This document shows, piece after piece, positions 1 to 7,953 of a DNA stretch of 32,877 nt; position 1 is the first letter of the stretch, and each line of letters starts with the position of its first letter. Position numbers and translations under genes: made by a program. Location: the NCBI GenBank assembly GCA_047639615.1, contig JBLIOL010000015.1, positions 1 to 32,877 on the forward strand, in the 5' to 3' direction. The notes under the pieces are model-generated. The model saw only the letters and a program-made list of their open reading frames with translations, ran no database searches and had not been told where the DNA came from. This DNA is from CAYWNK01 sp047639615. Lineage in GTDB: Bacteria > Planctomycetota > UBA1135 > GCA-002686595.

Positions 1-735
1 ACCGTACAGGCGCATTTCTTCGCCGAGGCAAGTGAACTGCGGAGGGCCGTCCACGGTCAGAGCGATGGAGTCAACCTGAGTCACAGGCATGTCGTCCGGG
101 AGGGCGTTCGAAATGAACTCGATAACGTCAGCGGAGATGGGGTTACCGTTCGGAGGCGTGATGGTGCTGCCACCGGCGACCACGCACACCAGCATGCCAA
201 CGCCGGGGCCAGTCGCCCCATCAGGAGCATCACCGGGCAGTACGTAAACCTGTTCGGCGATGGTCTGCAGCGGGACGTTCGACATCTTGGTCGGGCCATT
301 CAGGTCGGTCAAAAGCTGCACGACCTGGCCATCACGAATGATGCGCAGGTTGTAGGTTTGGAATCCGAGGCTCAAGAAGTCGGGCCGCAGGAAGGCGCCG
401 TTGCCCGTGCCATCGGCGCTCAGGTGCAGGCCCACTAGGATGGGGTTGTTCACGCCCTGCTGGACGAGTTCGCTGTGAATCCAAGCCTCGCCGCTGGTAC
501 CTAGATCCAGCTCAAGCGCCATGCTGGCACCGAGTGCGCAGGGAATGGCGACGCGCACGCCGTCCAGTCCGGAGGATCCGAGGTTGTCGACGAGCATGCT
601 TCCGGTGGGGTCCTCGGAGAGCACGCTCTGGCCAAGGGGTTGGTTCAGGAAGCCGGAGAACTGCAGGTCTTGGGCCAGTGCGGGAGCACTGAGGACGGCG
701 GCGGTGAGGCAGATGGTTGTAAGGTGACGTTGCAT
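1..735 (-). CDS. Secreted protein of unknown function, partial (3' end off the window)
   Basis: The minus-strand frame starts with ATG at 735 and stays open for 245 codons to the window edge, so the C-terminus is missing. Residues 1-21 look like a Sec signal peptide: a basic start (MQRH), a hydrophobic core, and an A-L-A cleavage site before Q22. The mature part is hydrophilic with short beta-strand-like stretches and many Gly, Asp and Pro residues; I see no catalytic motif. A possible hairpin lies just upstream (766-799), and the next gene upstream on the same strand ends at 856, 120 nt away, so this may be a separate transcription unit. Function is unknown. The signal peptide and even composition support a real exported protein; antisense ORFs here are shadows. 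Confidence 0.75.
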   Translation of the reverse strand, partial: MQRHLTTICLTAAVLSAPALAQDLQFSGFLNQPLGQSVLSEDPTGSMLVDNLGSSGLDGVRVAIPCALGASMALELDLGTSGEAWIHSELVQQGVNNPILVGLHLSADGTGNGAFLRPDFLSLGFQTYNLRIIRDGQVVQLLTDLNGPTKMSNVPLQTIAEQVYVLPGDAPDGATGPGVGMLVCVVAGGSTITPPNGNPISADVIEFISNALPDDMPVTQVDSIALTVDGPPQFTCLGEEMRLYG

Positions 736-765
736 GGCGAAGGGTGTTTTTTGCTGGGCCAGGAG

Positions 766-799
766 GGGTGTGGCCGGGGTTAGCTCCCCTTCCACACCC
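766..799. other. GC-rich hairpin in the gap before the secreted-protein gene
   Basis: GGGTGTGG (766-773) pairs with CCACACCC (792-799), and inside it GGGG (776-779) pairs with CCCC (786-789) around the loop TTAGCT. It lies between the stop at 856 and the start at 735. No T-tract follows on the minus strand, so it is a weak terminator candidate; it could instead be a leader hairpin of the downstream gene. Confidence 0.4.
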
Positions 800-855
800 A
801 TGCATGACCCGGCCCCACCCCAGCGGACAAGCAACCGGAAAAATCCCTACGGCGT

Positions 856-3519
856 CTACTTGGACTGAAGCTGCGCCAGAGCCGCCGCTAGCGACTTGGA
901 GAAACCGATCTGGGTGGCTACCTGGCCAGGAGCCGTTTCCAAGAGCCCCGGACAAAGCCGCAGGCTGTGGCGCAGGGCGCCCAGGGCGGCCTGGGTATCG
1001 CGCAGGCCATCGGCCGCCAGGGCCACATAGAGGTGGATATCAGCCCGCTCCGGACGGATTTCAGCGGCGGAAAGCAGCCGCTCCATGGCGCCCTTCCAGC
1101 TACCGGAACGCAAAAGCAAGAGTCCTTCCTGGCGCGCGCTCTCAAAGGCTGCCGTACGCGCTAAGTGGAGCCACTCGGGATCCCCGGACAGAGATCGTGC
1201 AGCTTCAGCAGCATGGGTGCGGAATGCCTGCAGGCCAGCGACCTGGGGTAATCGGAAGCGCTCACGCTCGAAGGCCTCACGCGCGCGATGCAGGGCGCGC
1301 ACGCCGGCGCGCCGTTCACGGGCCGCCTGGGTGTGGGCCAACTCCCATCCCGCAGGCGGATCCGATTCACGGGCACGCAGGCTGGCGAGGTTGTTCGGCA
1401 GCCATTGAATGATCTCGCGACCCGGCGCCTTGGGGGCGAAGAGCACCCAAGGATCAGCGTCCGTGAGCGGACGCTCGACCGCGGGCCATGCGCCGGTCAC
1501 GTAACGCGCGGCAATTCCGGCGGGATCCACCAGGCCTAGATTCCGCAAGGCCACGGCGGCCGCCCCCGTGCTCGGAATGCGTAGGGCTGAGAGCGCGGGC
1601 TGCTGCTCCCCACCGATCAGGATCACCTGGCTGCCGAAGAGAAAGACGCTGCTCCACGGAAAGGCCTGCGAGAACGCCGCAAGCACAGCCTCGAAAGTCT
1701 CCGGCCGCAATGCATGCGGCGGCACCCACTGACACATGATCCCGCCCGGAGCCAAGGCGCTCCTGGCGATAGCGTAGAAGGCCGGCGTATAGAGGTAGAC
1801 CGCGAAGGGCGAGTCCGGCAGCAATGGCTCCATGCTGAGCACATCGAGGGCTCCCTCGAAATTCCTCAGCTGACGACGACCATCGCCCAGGTGGACGCGG
1901 GTGCGCGGATCGCGCAAGACACCGCCATTGACGTTTTCGAATTCGCCAGCAAAGGCGATCACGGCCGCAGAGAGCTCGAAGATGTCGATGCGCTGCACGT
2001 CCTTGTGACGAGCCACGGCGCCGGCGGTGGTCCCTGTTCCAAAGGCCAGCACCCCGACACGCTTCGGAGCAGCGTGCAAGAGCAAGGGCAGGTGGCCCAG
2101 AGCTTGCATGTAGAGATAGTCGTCCCCGGTGGCCGTGGCACGGAAGTCGTCCGTGAGCAAGGTCCGCTCCCCGCGCAAACGATCCTCGACCACGGCTACG
2201 GCAAAGTTGGCGTCCTCTTGGAAGGCCAGCAACTCGAAGTCAGGCCGCGAGAGCGCTCGCGTGGCCAGCACCGGCGAAGGCGCTCGGGCGATGAGTGCAG
2301 CCAGAGAGCTGAGGGCCACCGCCAAGGCCAGGCGCTCAAGACCTGGACCCGCGCGCAGGACGAGGGCCGCCAAGGCGCCAAGGGCAGGGCCCAAGGCCAA
2401 CACCAAGGGCAAGCCCGCGGCGGGCATCAAGACCAGGTGCACGAGAGGTATAAAGGCCAAGGCGCCGAGCGCTTCCCAGCCGAGAAGATCCCCCAGGCGC
2501 CGTCCGCGATCGCCCACCAGGCGCCGGTGCAGCAAGGGCAGGGCCGCGCCCAGGGGAGCCATCACCGGCAGGGCCAGCAGGCTGGCTCCGGCGAAGGCCC
2601 CGGATTGCTTGGCAACGCTCTCCGTGAGGCCGATAAAGCCCGCGCGGGTACACAGCCAGGTACCGATGCCCGCCAGGAGCAGGGCTATGGAGAGCCCCGC
2701 TCGGGCGCGGCCGAGCAGCATGGCCAAGGGCCCGGCGCCCAGTGCCAGGGCCAAGGGGGCACCCATGAGCACGGCGGTCAGGGCCGGTTGCTGGCCCCCG
2801 AGAGAGACCGCAGCCACGCGCAATACGGACCATTGAGCGGCCACCATCCAGCCCGTGAGCAGGGCCCAGGCCAGCCCGGCCCGGCGCACGCCGGGGTCGG
2901 GCTTGGCTTCCGGCGCCAGGGCCGGGGTCGCTGCTGAAGTGCTGAGCGCCAGCAAGGCAGCGGCACCGGCCGCCAAGCCCGCAAGACCGGCGGCCACAGG
3001 CCGGCCAGCCAGCCCCACACCACGGTCCGCGATCCAGAGCACCCCCACCACGCCGCCAGCCAAATTCGCGCCGAGCAGCCAAGCCGCCTCATCGCCGCGC
3101 TTGCCTTGCCCGTGCAAGCGGAACAGTTGCGGGAGCAGCGCACCCTGCAGCGCGGCCGGAATAGCCAGCGTCGTCAGCGCCAAAGCAGCGCCAAGCACGG
3201 CGCTCAGCTGACCGCGGCCGAGCGCCAGAAGCAACACGACGCAACCCGGATAGAGCACCACGCTCGCGCCTGCCAAGCGCCACAGCAAGCCCTGCGGCGA
3301 AGCCTGCAAGCGTCCTGAGGCACGCGCCGCAAGAGCCCAAGCAGCCAGCCAGACCCCAAGCCCCCAAAGGGTGGCACGCCCCTGCCCCATGCTCAGACCG
3401 AGCACGCTCAACCCCAGGCTCTCAAGGCCCAGACCAGCCGCGCCCGAGAGGGCCGCCGCCAGCAGTAGGCGCAAGCGCCAGCTAGCCCGTAGAGACCCGG
3501 AAGCGGGCGAATTCGGCAC
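856..3519 (-). CDS. Membrane protein fused to a spermidine-synthase-like domain and a TPR-like tail
   Basis: 887 residues. Residues about 15-405 are a series of hydrophobic, Ala/Leu/Gly-rich membrane helices. Residues about 415-690 resemble spermine/spermidine synthases, with the nucleotide-binding turn F-G-T-G-T-T (493-498), an acidic residue at the end of the next strand (DIFE), and a later G-D-G-R-R. The C-terminal part (about 740-887) is helical and TPR-like. The architecture matches the poorly characterised fused membrane/spermidine-synthase proteins of many bacteria. Whether it makes polyamines is unknown, and the GxGTT core alone would fit any aminopropyl- or methyltransferase fold. 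The start is GTG at 3519, overlapping by one base the TAG of the upstream EIIA gene (TAGTG), which implies translational coupling. Last gene of the nhaA operon. Confidence 0.8.
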   Translation of the reverse strand: MPNSPASGSLRASWRLRLLLAAALSGAAGLGLESLGLSVLGLSMGQGRATLWGLGVWLAAWALAARASGRLQASPQGLLWRLAGASVVLYPGCVVLLLALGRGQLSAVLGAALALTTLAIPAALQGALLPQLFRLHGQGKRGDEAAWLLGANLAGGVVGVLWIADRGVGLAGRPVAAGLAGLAAGAAALLALSTSAATPALAPEAKPDPGVRRAGLAWALLTGWMVAAQWSVLRVAAVSLGGQQPALTAVLMGAPLALALGAGPLAMLLGRARAGLSIALLLAGIGTWLCTRAGFIGLTESVAKQSGAFAGASLLALPVMAPLGAALPLLHRRLVGDRGRRLGDLLGWEALGALAFIPLVHLVLMPAAGLPLVLALGPALGALAALVLRAGPGLERLALAVALSSLAALIARAPSPVLATRALSRPDFELLAFQEDANFAVAVVEDRLRGERTLLTDDFRATATGDDYLYMQALGHLPLLLHAAPKRVGVLAFGTGTTAGAVARHKDVQRIDIFELSAAVIAFAGEFENVNGGVLRDPRTRVHLGDGRRQLRNFEGALDVLSMEPLLPDSPFAVYLYTPAFYAIARSALAPGGIMCQWVPPHALRPETFEAVLAAFSQAFPWSSVFLFGSQVILIGGEQQPALSALRIPSTGAAAVALRNLGLVDPAGIAARYVTGAWPAVERPLTDADPWVLFAPKAPGREIIQWLPNNLASLRARESDPPAGWELAHTQAARERRAGVRALHRAREAFERERFRLPQVAGLQAFRTHAAEAARSLSGDPEWLHLARTAAFESARQEGLLLLRSGSWKGAMERLLSAAEIRPERADIHLYVALAADGLRDTQAALGALRHSLRLCPGLLETAPGQVATQIGFSKSLAAALAQLQSK

Positions 3520-3977
3520 TATTGGCCGAGGGCTGCGTGGGCCTCGGCGGAGCTCTTGGCCTGCAGCAGCTGGGCGCGTACGTCCGCTTTCGAGAGCACG
3601 CGCGCCACGTCCGCGAGGGTGCGGATGTGCAGCAGCTTATGAGCCCGCGGAATCACGAGCAGCACCACCATGCTGGCGGGCTGACCGTCGATGCTCTCGA
3701 AGGGCAAACCGCCCTCCCGGTTGATCACCCCGAGGCAGGCGATCACCTCTTCCAGCTGGTCCACCGCCGCGTGCGGGATGGCCACGCCATGCTCCATGCC
3801 CGTAGACATGGAACGTTCGCGATCCAAGACCGCGTCGAGCACTTCCTCCAGTCGCTCCTCGGCCAGGCGGCCGCGGGCGACTAGATGAGTGACGAGGTCA
3901 CGGATGGCCTGCCACTTATCAGCAGGGTCCAGTCCGACGACCACATCTTCCACGGCAAACAGCTCGGTGAGCAGCAT
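3519..3977 (-). CDS. PTS EIIA type-2 (fructose/mannitol/PtsN-like) domain protein
   Basis: 152 residues, the usual length of a single EIIA type-2 domain. The phosphorylation-site motif G-V-A-I-P-H-A places the active histidine at residue 69, corresponding to the G-I-A-I-P-H motif of PtsN. The second conserved histidine region is present as H-K-L-L-H-I-R. No EIIB, EIIC, HPr or EI is encoded nearby, so a regulatory (PtsN-like) role is likelier than sugar uptake. It starts 18 nt after the nhaA stop and its stop overlaps the start of the next gene by one base, so the three genes should be co-transcribed. By analogy with PtsN control of K+ transport, it may regulate the antiporter; that is inference. 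Confidence 0.85.
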   Translation of the reverse strand: MLLTELFAVEDVVVGLDPADKWQAIRDLVTHLVARGRLAEERLEEVLDAVLDRERSMSTGMEHGVAIPHAAVDQLEEVIACLGVINREGGLPFESIDGQPASMVVLLVIPRAHKLLHIRTLADVARVLSKADVRAQLLQAKSSAEAHAALGQ

Positions 3978-3995
3978 GCCGGGAAGTGTAGGGAG

Positions 3996-5297
3996 TCAGG
4001 ATGCTTTCGGTTTGCCAAAGCCCAGGGCTTTCCCGATCACGATCGCCACGATGCCCACTCCAGCGGAGAACAGCGCGCCCATCTTGGCTTCACCTTGGAG
4101 TGCACCCATGGAAGCGGGGAAGGCCGCGCCAGCCACAAACAGGGCTACCGTCAGGCCCAGGGCCGCGATGAATGAGGCCATGACCAGGTCCCGGACCTGC
4201 ATGCCGTCCGGAAGGGGGAAGCCGATGACCTTAGCGAACAGGCCTAGACCGGTGATGCCGATGATTTTTCCAGCCACCAGGGAGGTCAGGATGATCCAGG
4301 ACATGGGCCCGATGCCCGAGAACATCACCCCGGCGTTGGCCATGGCGAAGAAGAACAGGCCAAAGTCCACCGCTAGCTTGGTGTGGTGCTCGAAGTTATG
4401 CAACGGAGAGTGGTCCATGTGCAGATCGTGGGCGATCTCGTCGCCCATGATGTCCACCTCGTCCTCGTCCACGAACAGGCCCGTATCGCGCTTGGGGCCC
4501 GGTAGGAAGGGGATAATCGGCACCAGGGCCAGCGCAGGATGCAAGTGAGCCAGGATCAAGCCACTCCAGGCCAGGGGCCCTGCGATGAACACATAGGGCA
4601 CCCAGGAGCGCAGGTTCATGCGGCGCATGGCATAAGCCACGGCCATACCGGCGACCAGCAGGCCCAGGAACTCGGGGCGCACGGGGGCCGAAGGGTCCCC
4701 GTAGAAGATAGCGATGATGGCTAGGCCGATGGCGTCATCGGCCACGGCCAGCAGCAGCAGGAAGTTCACGGCCGGGTGGCCGGCGCCGAACACCGTGCGG
4801 CCCACGAGCCATGCGAGCGCGATGTCCGTGGCTGTTGGGATGCCCCAACCGCGCAGCAGGGAGCTCCAGCCCTCAGCGTTGGCCGCCGAAGAGTCGTAGA
4901 TACCGAAGGAGGCCGCCATATACATGCAGCCGAAGAAGACAGCCACGGGCCCCGCAACCCCACCAATGGTGGCGATCAGCGGGTTGATGGCCTTGCGCAT
5001 GGGGTTGAGACTGCCCCCGGGCAGGGCCGCCTCGGTGATCTCCTTCGCGGCGATGCCGAAGAAGAAGACCATGAAGATGTCGTTGATCAGGAACAGCAGC
5101 GTGATGTGGTGCCCGAAGATCGTGAAGTGACCCGGCAGCTCCCAGACGCCGTCCGCGGCGCCGTGACCAGCACCGAACCAGTGCTGGTACCACTCAGGGG
5201 CCACATTGGCGGCCACGAGGGCCACGACGACCCCCACGATGAGGGGGATGGAGAACTCCTGGAGGTAGCGAACGATACCCGGGCGTTTTTCGGACAA
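3996..5297 (-). CDS. nhaA: Na+/H+ antiporter, NhaA family
   Basis: 433 residues, somewhat longer than E. coli NhaA. Exchanges Na+ or Li+ for H+ across the inner membrane. Family landmarks are visible: N-D-I-F-M-V-F-F-F near residue 72, T-A-T-D with Asp158 (E. coli Asp133 region), and the adjacent pair Asp187-Asp188 in V-A-D-D-A-I-G (E. coli Asp163-Asp164, the ion-binding pair). The later helix F-A-M-A-N-A-G and a G-K-I-I-G motif also fit. An acidic, histidine-containing loop (around residues 274-307) interrupts the two halves. The start is TTG at 5297, chosen because AAGGAG lies at 5305-5310, seven bases upstream; this is the clearest ribosome-binding site in the window. First gene of a three-gene operon, with a strongly foldable leader upstream. 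Confidence 0.93.
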   Translation of the reverse strand: MSEKRPGIVRYLQEFSIPLIVGVVVALVAANVAPEWYQHWFGAGHGAADGVWELPGHFTIFGHHITLLFLINDIFMVFFFGIAAKEITEAALPGGSLNPMRKAINPLIATIGGVAGPVAVFFGCMYMAASFGIYDSSAANAEGWSSLLRGWGIPTATDIALAWLVGRTVFGAGHPAVNFLLLLAVADDAIGLAIIAIFYGDPSAPVRPEFLGLLVAGMAVAYAMRRMNLRSWVPYVFIAGPLAWSGLILAHLHPALALVPIIPFLPGPKRDTGLFVDEDEVDIMGDEIAHDLHMDHSPLHNFEHHTKLAVDFGLFFFAMANAGVMFSGIGPMSWIILTSLVAGKIIGITGLGLFAKVIGFPLPDGMQVRDLVMASFIAALGLTVALFVAGAAFPASMGALQGEAKMGALFSAGVGIVAIVIGKALGFGKPKAS

Positions 5298-5304
5298 GAC
5301 TGAG

Positions 5305-5310
5305 CTCCTT
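5305..5310 (-). promoter_or_regulatory. Strong Shine-Dalgarno sequence of nhaA
   Basis: AAGGAG on the minus strand, seven bases before the TTG at 5297. It decides the unusual TTG start. It follows a C-rich stretch and two predicted hairpins, so its accessibility could be controlled by leader folding. Confidence 0.75.
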
Positions 5311-5324
5311 GGGGGGGTGGTGGT

Positions 5325-5403
5325 CCCCGATCTGTGGGATCGGGGGCACTGGAGAATGCCGATGGCCCCCTACGGGAGCAAACATCGGACCCTCCAGAGG
5401 TGC
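5325..5403 (-). promoter_or_regulatory. Structured nhaA leader, candidate cis-regulatory RNA
   Basis: Read 5'>3' on the minus strand, the leader can fold into a long interrupted hairpin. GCA (5401-5403 strand) pairs with TGC (5346-5348 strand), separated from the next stem by a 3-nt bulge. CTGGAG (5397-5392) pairs with CTCCAG (5354-5349). After a GGT/CATT internal loop, CCGATG (5388-5383) pairs with CATCGG (5364-5359). After a TTT bulge, GCTCCC (5379-5374) pairs with GGGGGC (5370-5365) around a GTA loop. A second perfect 8-bp hairpin (CCCCGATC/GATCGGGG, 5325-5345) follows at once, then a C-run and the ribosome-binding site. Known nhaA-associated motifs (nhaA-I and nhaA-II) are Li+/Na+-type riboswitches; I could not confirm membership from memory of their consensus. 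Confidence 0.55.
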
Positions 5404-5609
5404 TTCGGGTGCGCATTGGCCCCGCTAAAGAGAAAACTGAGCTGAGGATTTAGATGGGCAAGCGGGAAGGGACCGTTCCCACGAGCGTCCACAGAGCCGC
5501 TGGGATGCGTTGACCCCGGTCCTCGGCATCCCTAGGCTGCCCAGCATCAGCCCAGCTCGATCTGTAAGCCCCTCTCAATCAAAGAGATAGCCTTCACGCC
5601 TCGATCACA
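5404..5609. other. Rest of the divergent nhaA/gspD intergenic region
   Basis: No gene is visible here. It should contain the nhaA promoter (minus) and the gspD promoter (plus). A small inverted repeat GGGAA/TTCCC occurs at 5464-5480. I could not pick a convincing minus-strand promoter. Confidence 0.5.
5510..5538 (+). promoter_or_regulatory. Possible sigma70-type promoter for the gsp operon
   Basis: TTGACC (5510-5515) is followed after 17 bases by TAGGCT (5533-5538), about 72 nt before the gspD start. The -35 is close to consensus; the -10 matches only in part. Confidence 0.35.
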
Positions 5610-7847
5610 ATGATCGCTTCTGCACTATCACTGGCGCTGCTCCTCGCGCCCGCCGTTCACCCGACAGCCCCGGCCCGTCAGGACACCGAACAACCGCCCG
5701 CCATCCAGGTCCAGGGTGACAATTACATCCTAAATTTCGCCGATGTCACCCGCGGAGGTGATGAGGGAGGAATGAGCCTGGCGGCCTTCGTGGCCGCCTG
5801 CCAGCAGGTAACCAAACACAACTTCCACTACTCGGAAGAGACGGCCAGCTTCCTGGACAAGCAAAAGGTCAGGCTGCTGGGCACCAAGGTGATCCCGAAG
5901 GACAAGTTCTACTCGTTCTTCCAGATCATCATGATCATGAACCAGTTCGTCTGCACTGAGATCGGCCCCAAGGGCATCTCGGTGATTCAGATCGACAACC
6001 TGAACACGGGTAACCGCACCACCCTGCGCTCGAACTCGGTGCTGGTGGATCCCGAGAATCTGCAGGAATACGCGGCCCAGCCGGCGACCCTGATCACCAC
6101 CGTGATCAACCTGCCGAACACGGACGTGCGCCAGTTGTCCAACTCCATGCGCACGATGATCACCGACGCGAACACGCAGCAGATGCTGCCCGCGGGTGCC
6201 ACCAGTGCCATGGTTCTGACCGGCTTCGGTAGCAATGTGGTCGCCCTGGCGCGCATGCTGCGCATCGTCGACGACGCATCGCGCCTCGTTCCGGTGGAGC
6301 CCGAGTTCGCCAAAATCGAACTGCAGTACGCCGCAGCTGACGAGATCGCCAGCATCGTCGAGGAGCTACTCGACGCGCGCCGCCGTGCTTCGCAAACAAA
6401 CAACCGTGGCGCCGGCCAGAACCAAGGCGTCTCCGCGGCCCTACCCCAGGGACAGACCGAGTCCAAGATCATGGTCGACCCGCGCACCAACGCGCTGATC
6501 GTCATGGCCATGCCCGAGAGCATGCCGCAGATCAAGGAGCTCATCGCTCAGCTCGACGTGGACGTGGTCGAGCGCGAACGCTCCTACCACATCTACAACC
6601 TTGAGAACGTCAAGGCCGAGGACCTGGCCGAGACCCTGACCGAGTTCCTGCAGGAGACCAGTCGTCTCGAGCAGGCCACAACCGGCCAAGGCAACGGCCA
6701 GCAACGCGCCCGCGGCGGCAACTCCTCGGAGTTCGTCGTGGTCCCGGACCCCGAGACCAACTCACTGCTGATCGCAGCCAGCCGCACGCGCTACGAAGAA
6801 TTGCGTGCCATGATCACACGCCTGGACCGTCGTCAGGACCAGGTGCTGATCGAGACCGCTCTGATCGAGCTCTCAGGCCGCGACTTCCTGGACATCGGCG
6901 TAGACCTTGGTCTGGCTGACGTGCCCGGCCTCGGTGCCCTAGGCGGCTTCGGCGTGACCAACTTTGGTCTCTCCACCTTGGAGGACATGGACCTGGACGG
7001 TGTTCCGGAGTCCCTGATTCCGATCCGTCAGTCGGGCATTACCGCAGGCATCTTGAGCGGCGACGACTTCAGTCTCCCGGTTCTGCTGCGCTTGATCGAA
7101 GAGAAGCGCAACAGCAACGTGCTCAACGTGCCCAGCGTGTTGGTCAACAACAATGGCAGCGCTTTGGTGGAGGCGATTGAAGAGCAGCCCACCACGACCA
7201 TCACCGCCAACGGCGGGGTCAGCGGCCAGACCCAAGAGAACTTCAACGACTACGTGGAGGCGGGTATCTCCATGCGGATCTCCCCCTCCATTAGCGCCAG
7301 CCGCTACCTGCGCCTGGAGGTCTTCCTAGAGGTCTCGAACTTCCTGGGCGCGGTCCAGGGCGCCATCCCCCCGGCGCGAACCACGCGTACCATCGAGACC
7401 ACGGTCAACGTGCCCGATGGCGACACCATGGTCATCGGCGGCATCATCCTCGACAACCACAACAAGACCCGCAGCCAGGTCCCCTTCTTGGGCGACCTGC
7501 CCATCATCGGCGGATTGTTCAGGCGCACCAGCGACACCCTGGATCGCACGGCCCTGTACTTCTTCGTGACGCCGCACATCCTGCACGACGCGGACTTCGC
7601 CGACTTGGCTGAACTCAGCTACATCAAGAAGATGGAAGCTGCCGACACCATCGGGTTGGAGCGCATGCGCGCCATCGATAAGAACTTCGGCGGCCAGCAG
7701 GGGCGCATCGACCTGCAGGGCCTTTCGATCCCGCTCTACTCCGCTCCCGAGCGTGGTGAGACCGGCGCCAGCGACCTGGGCCTCGACGAACTCGAAGTCC
7801 AAGCCGCTCTCTCGAGCCAAGCCAAGACGGAAAGCGAAGAGAACTAG
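5610..7847 (+). CDS. gspD: Type II secretion system secretin GspD
   Basis: 745 residues. Forms the outer-membrane multimeric channel of the type II secretion system. Residues 1 to about 23 are a signal peptide (M-I-A-S-A-L-S-L-A-L-L-L). An N0-like domain follows (about 35-125), then repeated secretin N-domains (about 150-410, including the segments around P-N-T-D-V-R and Y-N-L-E-N-V-K-A-E-D-L). The secretin beta-domain carries the family signature V-P-F-L-G-D-L-P-I-I-G-G-L-F at 624-637, preceded by G-G-I-I. A Gln/Asn/Gly-rich loop near 265-280 and another near 355-370 are probably disordered. ATG at 5610 has no clear ribosome-binding site but fits the signal peptide. First gene of gspD-J. The secretin of a type IV pilus (PilQ) is the alternative, but the following genes favour GspD. 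Confidence 0.92.
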   Translation: MIASALSLALLLAPAVHPTAPARQDTEQPPAIQVQGDNYILNFADVTRGGDEGGMSLAAFVAACQQVTKHNFHYSEETASFLDKQKVRLLGTKVIPKDKFYSFFQIIMIMNQFVCTEIGPKGISVIQIDNLNTGNRTTLRSNSVLVDPENLQEYAAQPATLITTVINLPNTDVRQLSNSMRTMITDANTQQMLPAGATSAMVLTGFGSNVVALARMLRIVDDASRLVPVEPEFAKIELQYAAADEIASIVEELLDARRRASQTNNRGAGQNQGVSAALPQGQTESKIMVDPRTNALIVMAMPESMPQIKELIAQLDVDVVERERSYHIYNLENVKAEDLAETLTEFLQETSRLEQATTGQGNGQQRARGGNSSEFVVVPDPETNSLLIAASRTRYEELRAMITRLDRRQDQVLIETALIELSGRDFLDIGVDLGLADVPGLGALGGFGVTNFGLSTLEDMDLDGVPESLIPIRQSGITAGILSGDDFSLPVLLRLIEEKRNSNVLNVPSVLVNNNGSALVEAIEEQPTTTITANGGVSGQTQENFNDYVEAGISMRISPSISASRYLRLEVFLEVSNFLGAVQGAIPPARTTRTIETTVNVPDGDTMVIGGIILDNHNKTRSQVPFLGDLPIIGGLFRRTSDTLDRTALYFFVTPHILHDADFADLAELSYIKKMEAADTIGLERMRAIDKNFGGQQGRIDLQGLSIPLYSAPERGETGASDLGLDELEVQAALSSQAKTESEEN

Positions 7848-7873
7848 AACGCACTGCAAGTCCCTTGAGGACC

Positions 7874-7906
7874 GTTGGGCCTGGCCTTGTCAGGGCCGGG
7901 CCCAAC
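7874..7906 (+). other. 13-bp GC-rich hairpin between gspD and gspE
   Basis: GTTGGGCCTGGCC (7874-7886) pairs with GGCCGGGCCCAAC (7894-7906) around the loop TTGTCAG; the only non-Watson-Crick pair is a U-G wobble. It starts 27 nt after the gspD stop. No T-tract follows, so it may be a stabilising or attenuating hairpin inside the operon rather than a full terminator. Confidence 0.65.
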
Positions 7907-7953
7907 AGCATTCCCCCCATCCAATAGCGAAGAGCGAACAAGAGAACAGTTTC

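Noticed and set aside
1714..2937. 407-codon plus-strand open frame
   Set aside because: Lies antisense inside the membrane/spermidine-synthase fusion gene; composition is Gln/Gly/Arg-rich as expected from an opposite frame in GC-rich DNA, and no motif is present.
3519..3977. Sugar-uptake PTS system
   Set aside because: Only a lone EIIA domain is present; no EIIB, EIIC, HPr or EI genes are nearby.
7753..7953. N-terminal extension of GspE into gspD
   Set aside because: Overlaps gspD in another frame and has no GspE similarity; ATG at 7954 gives the expected N-terminus.
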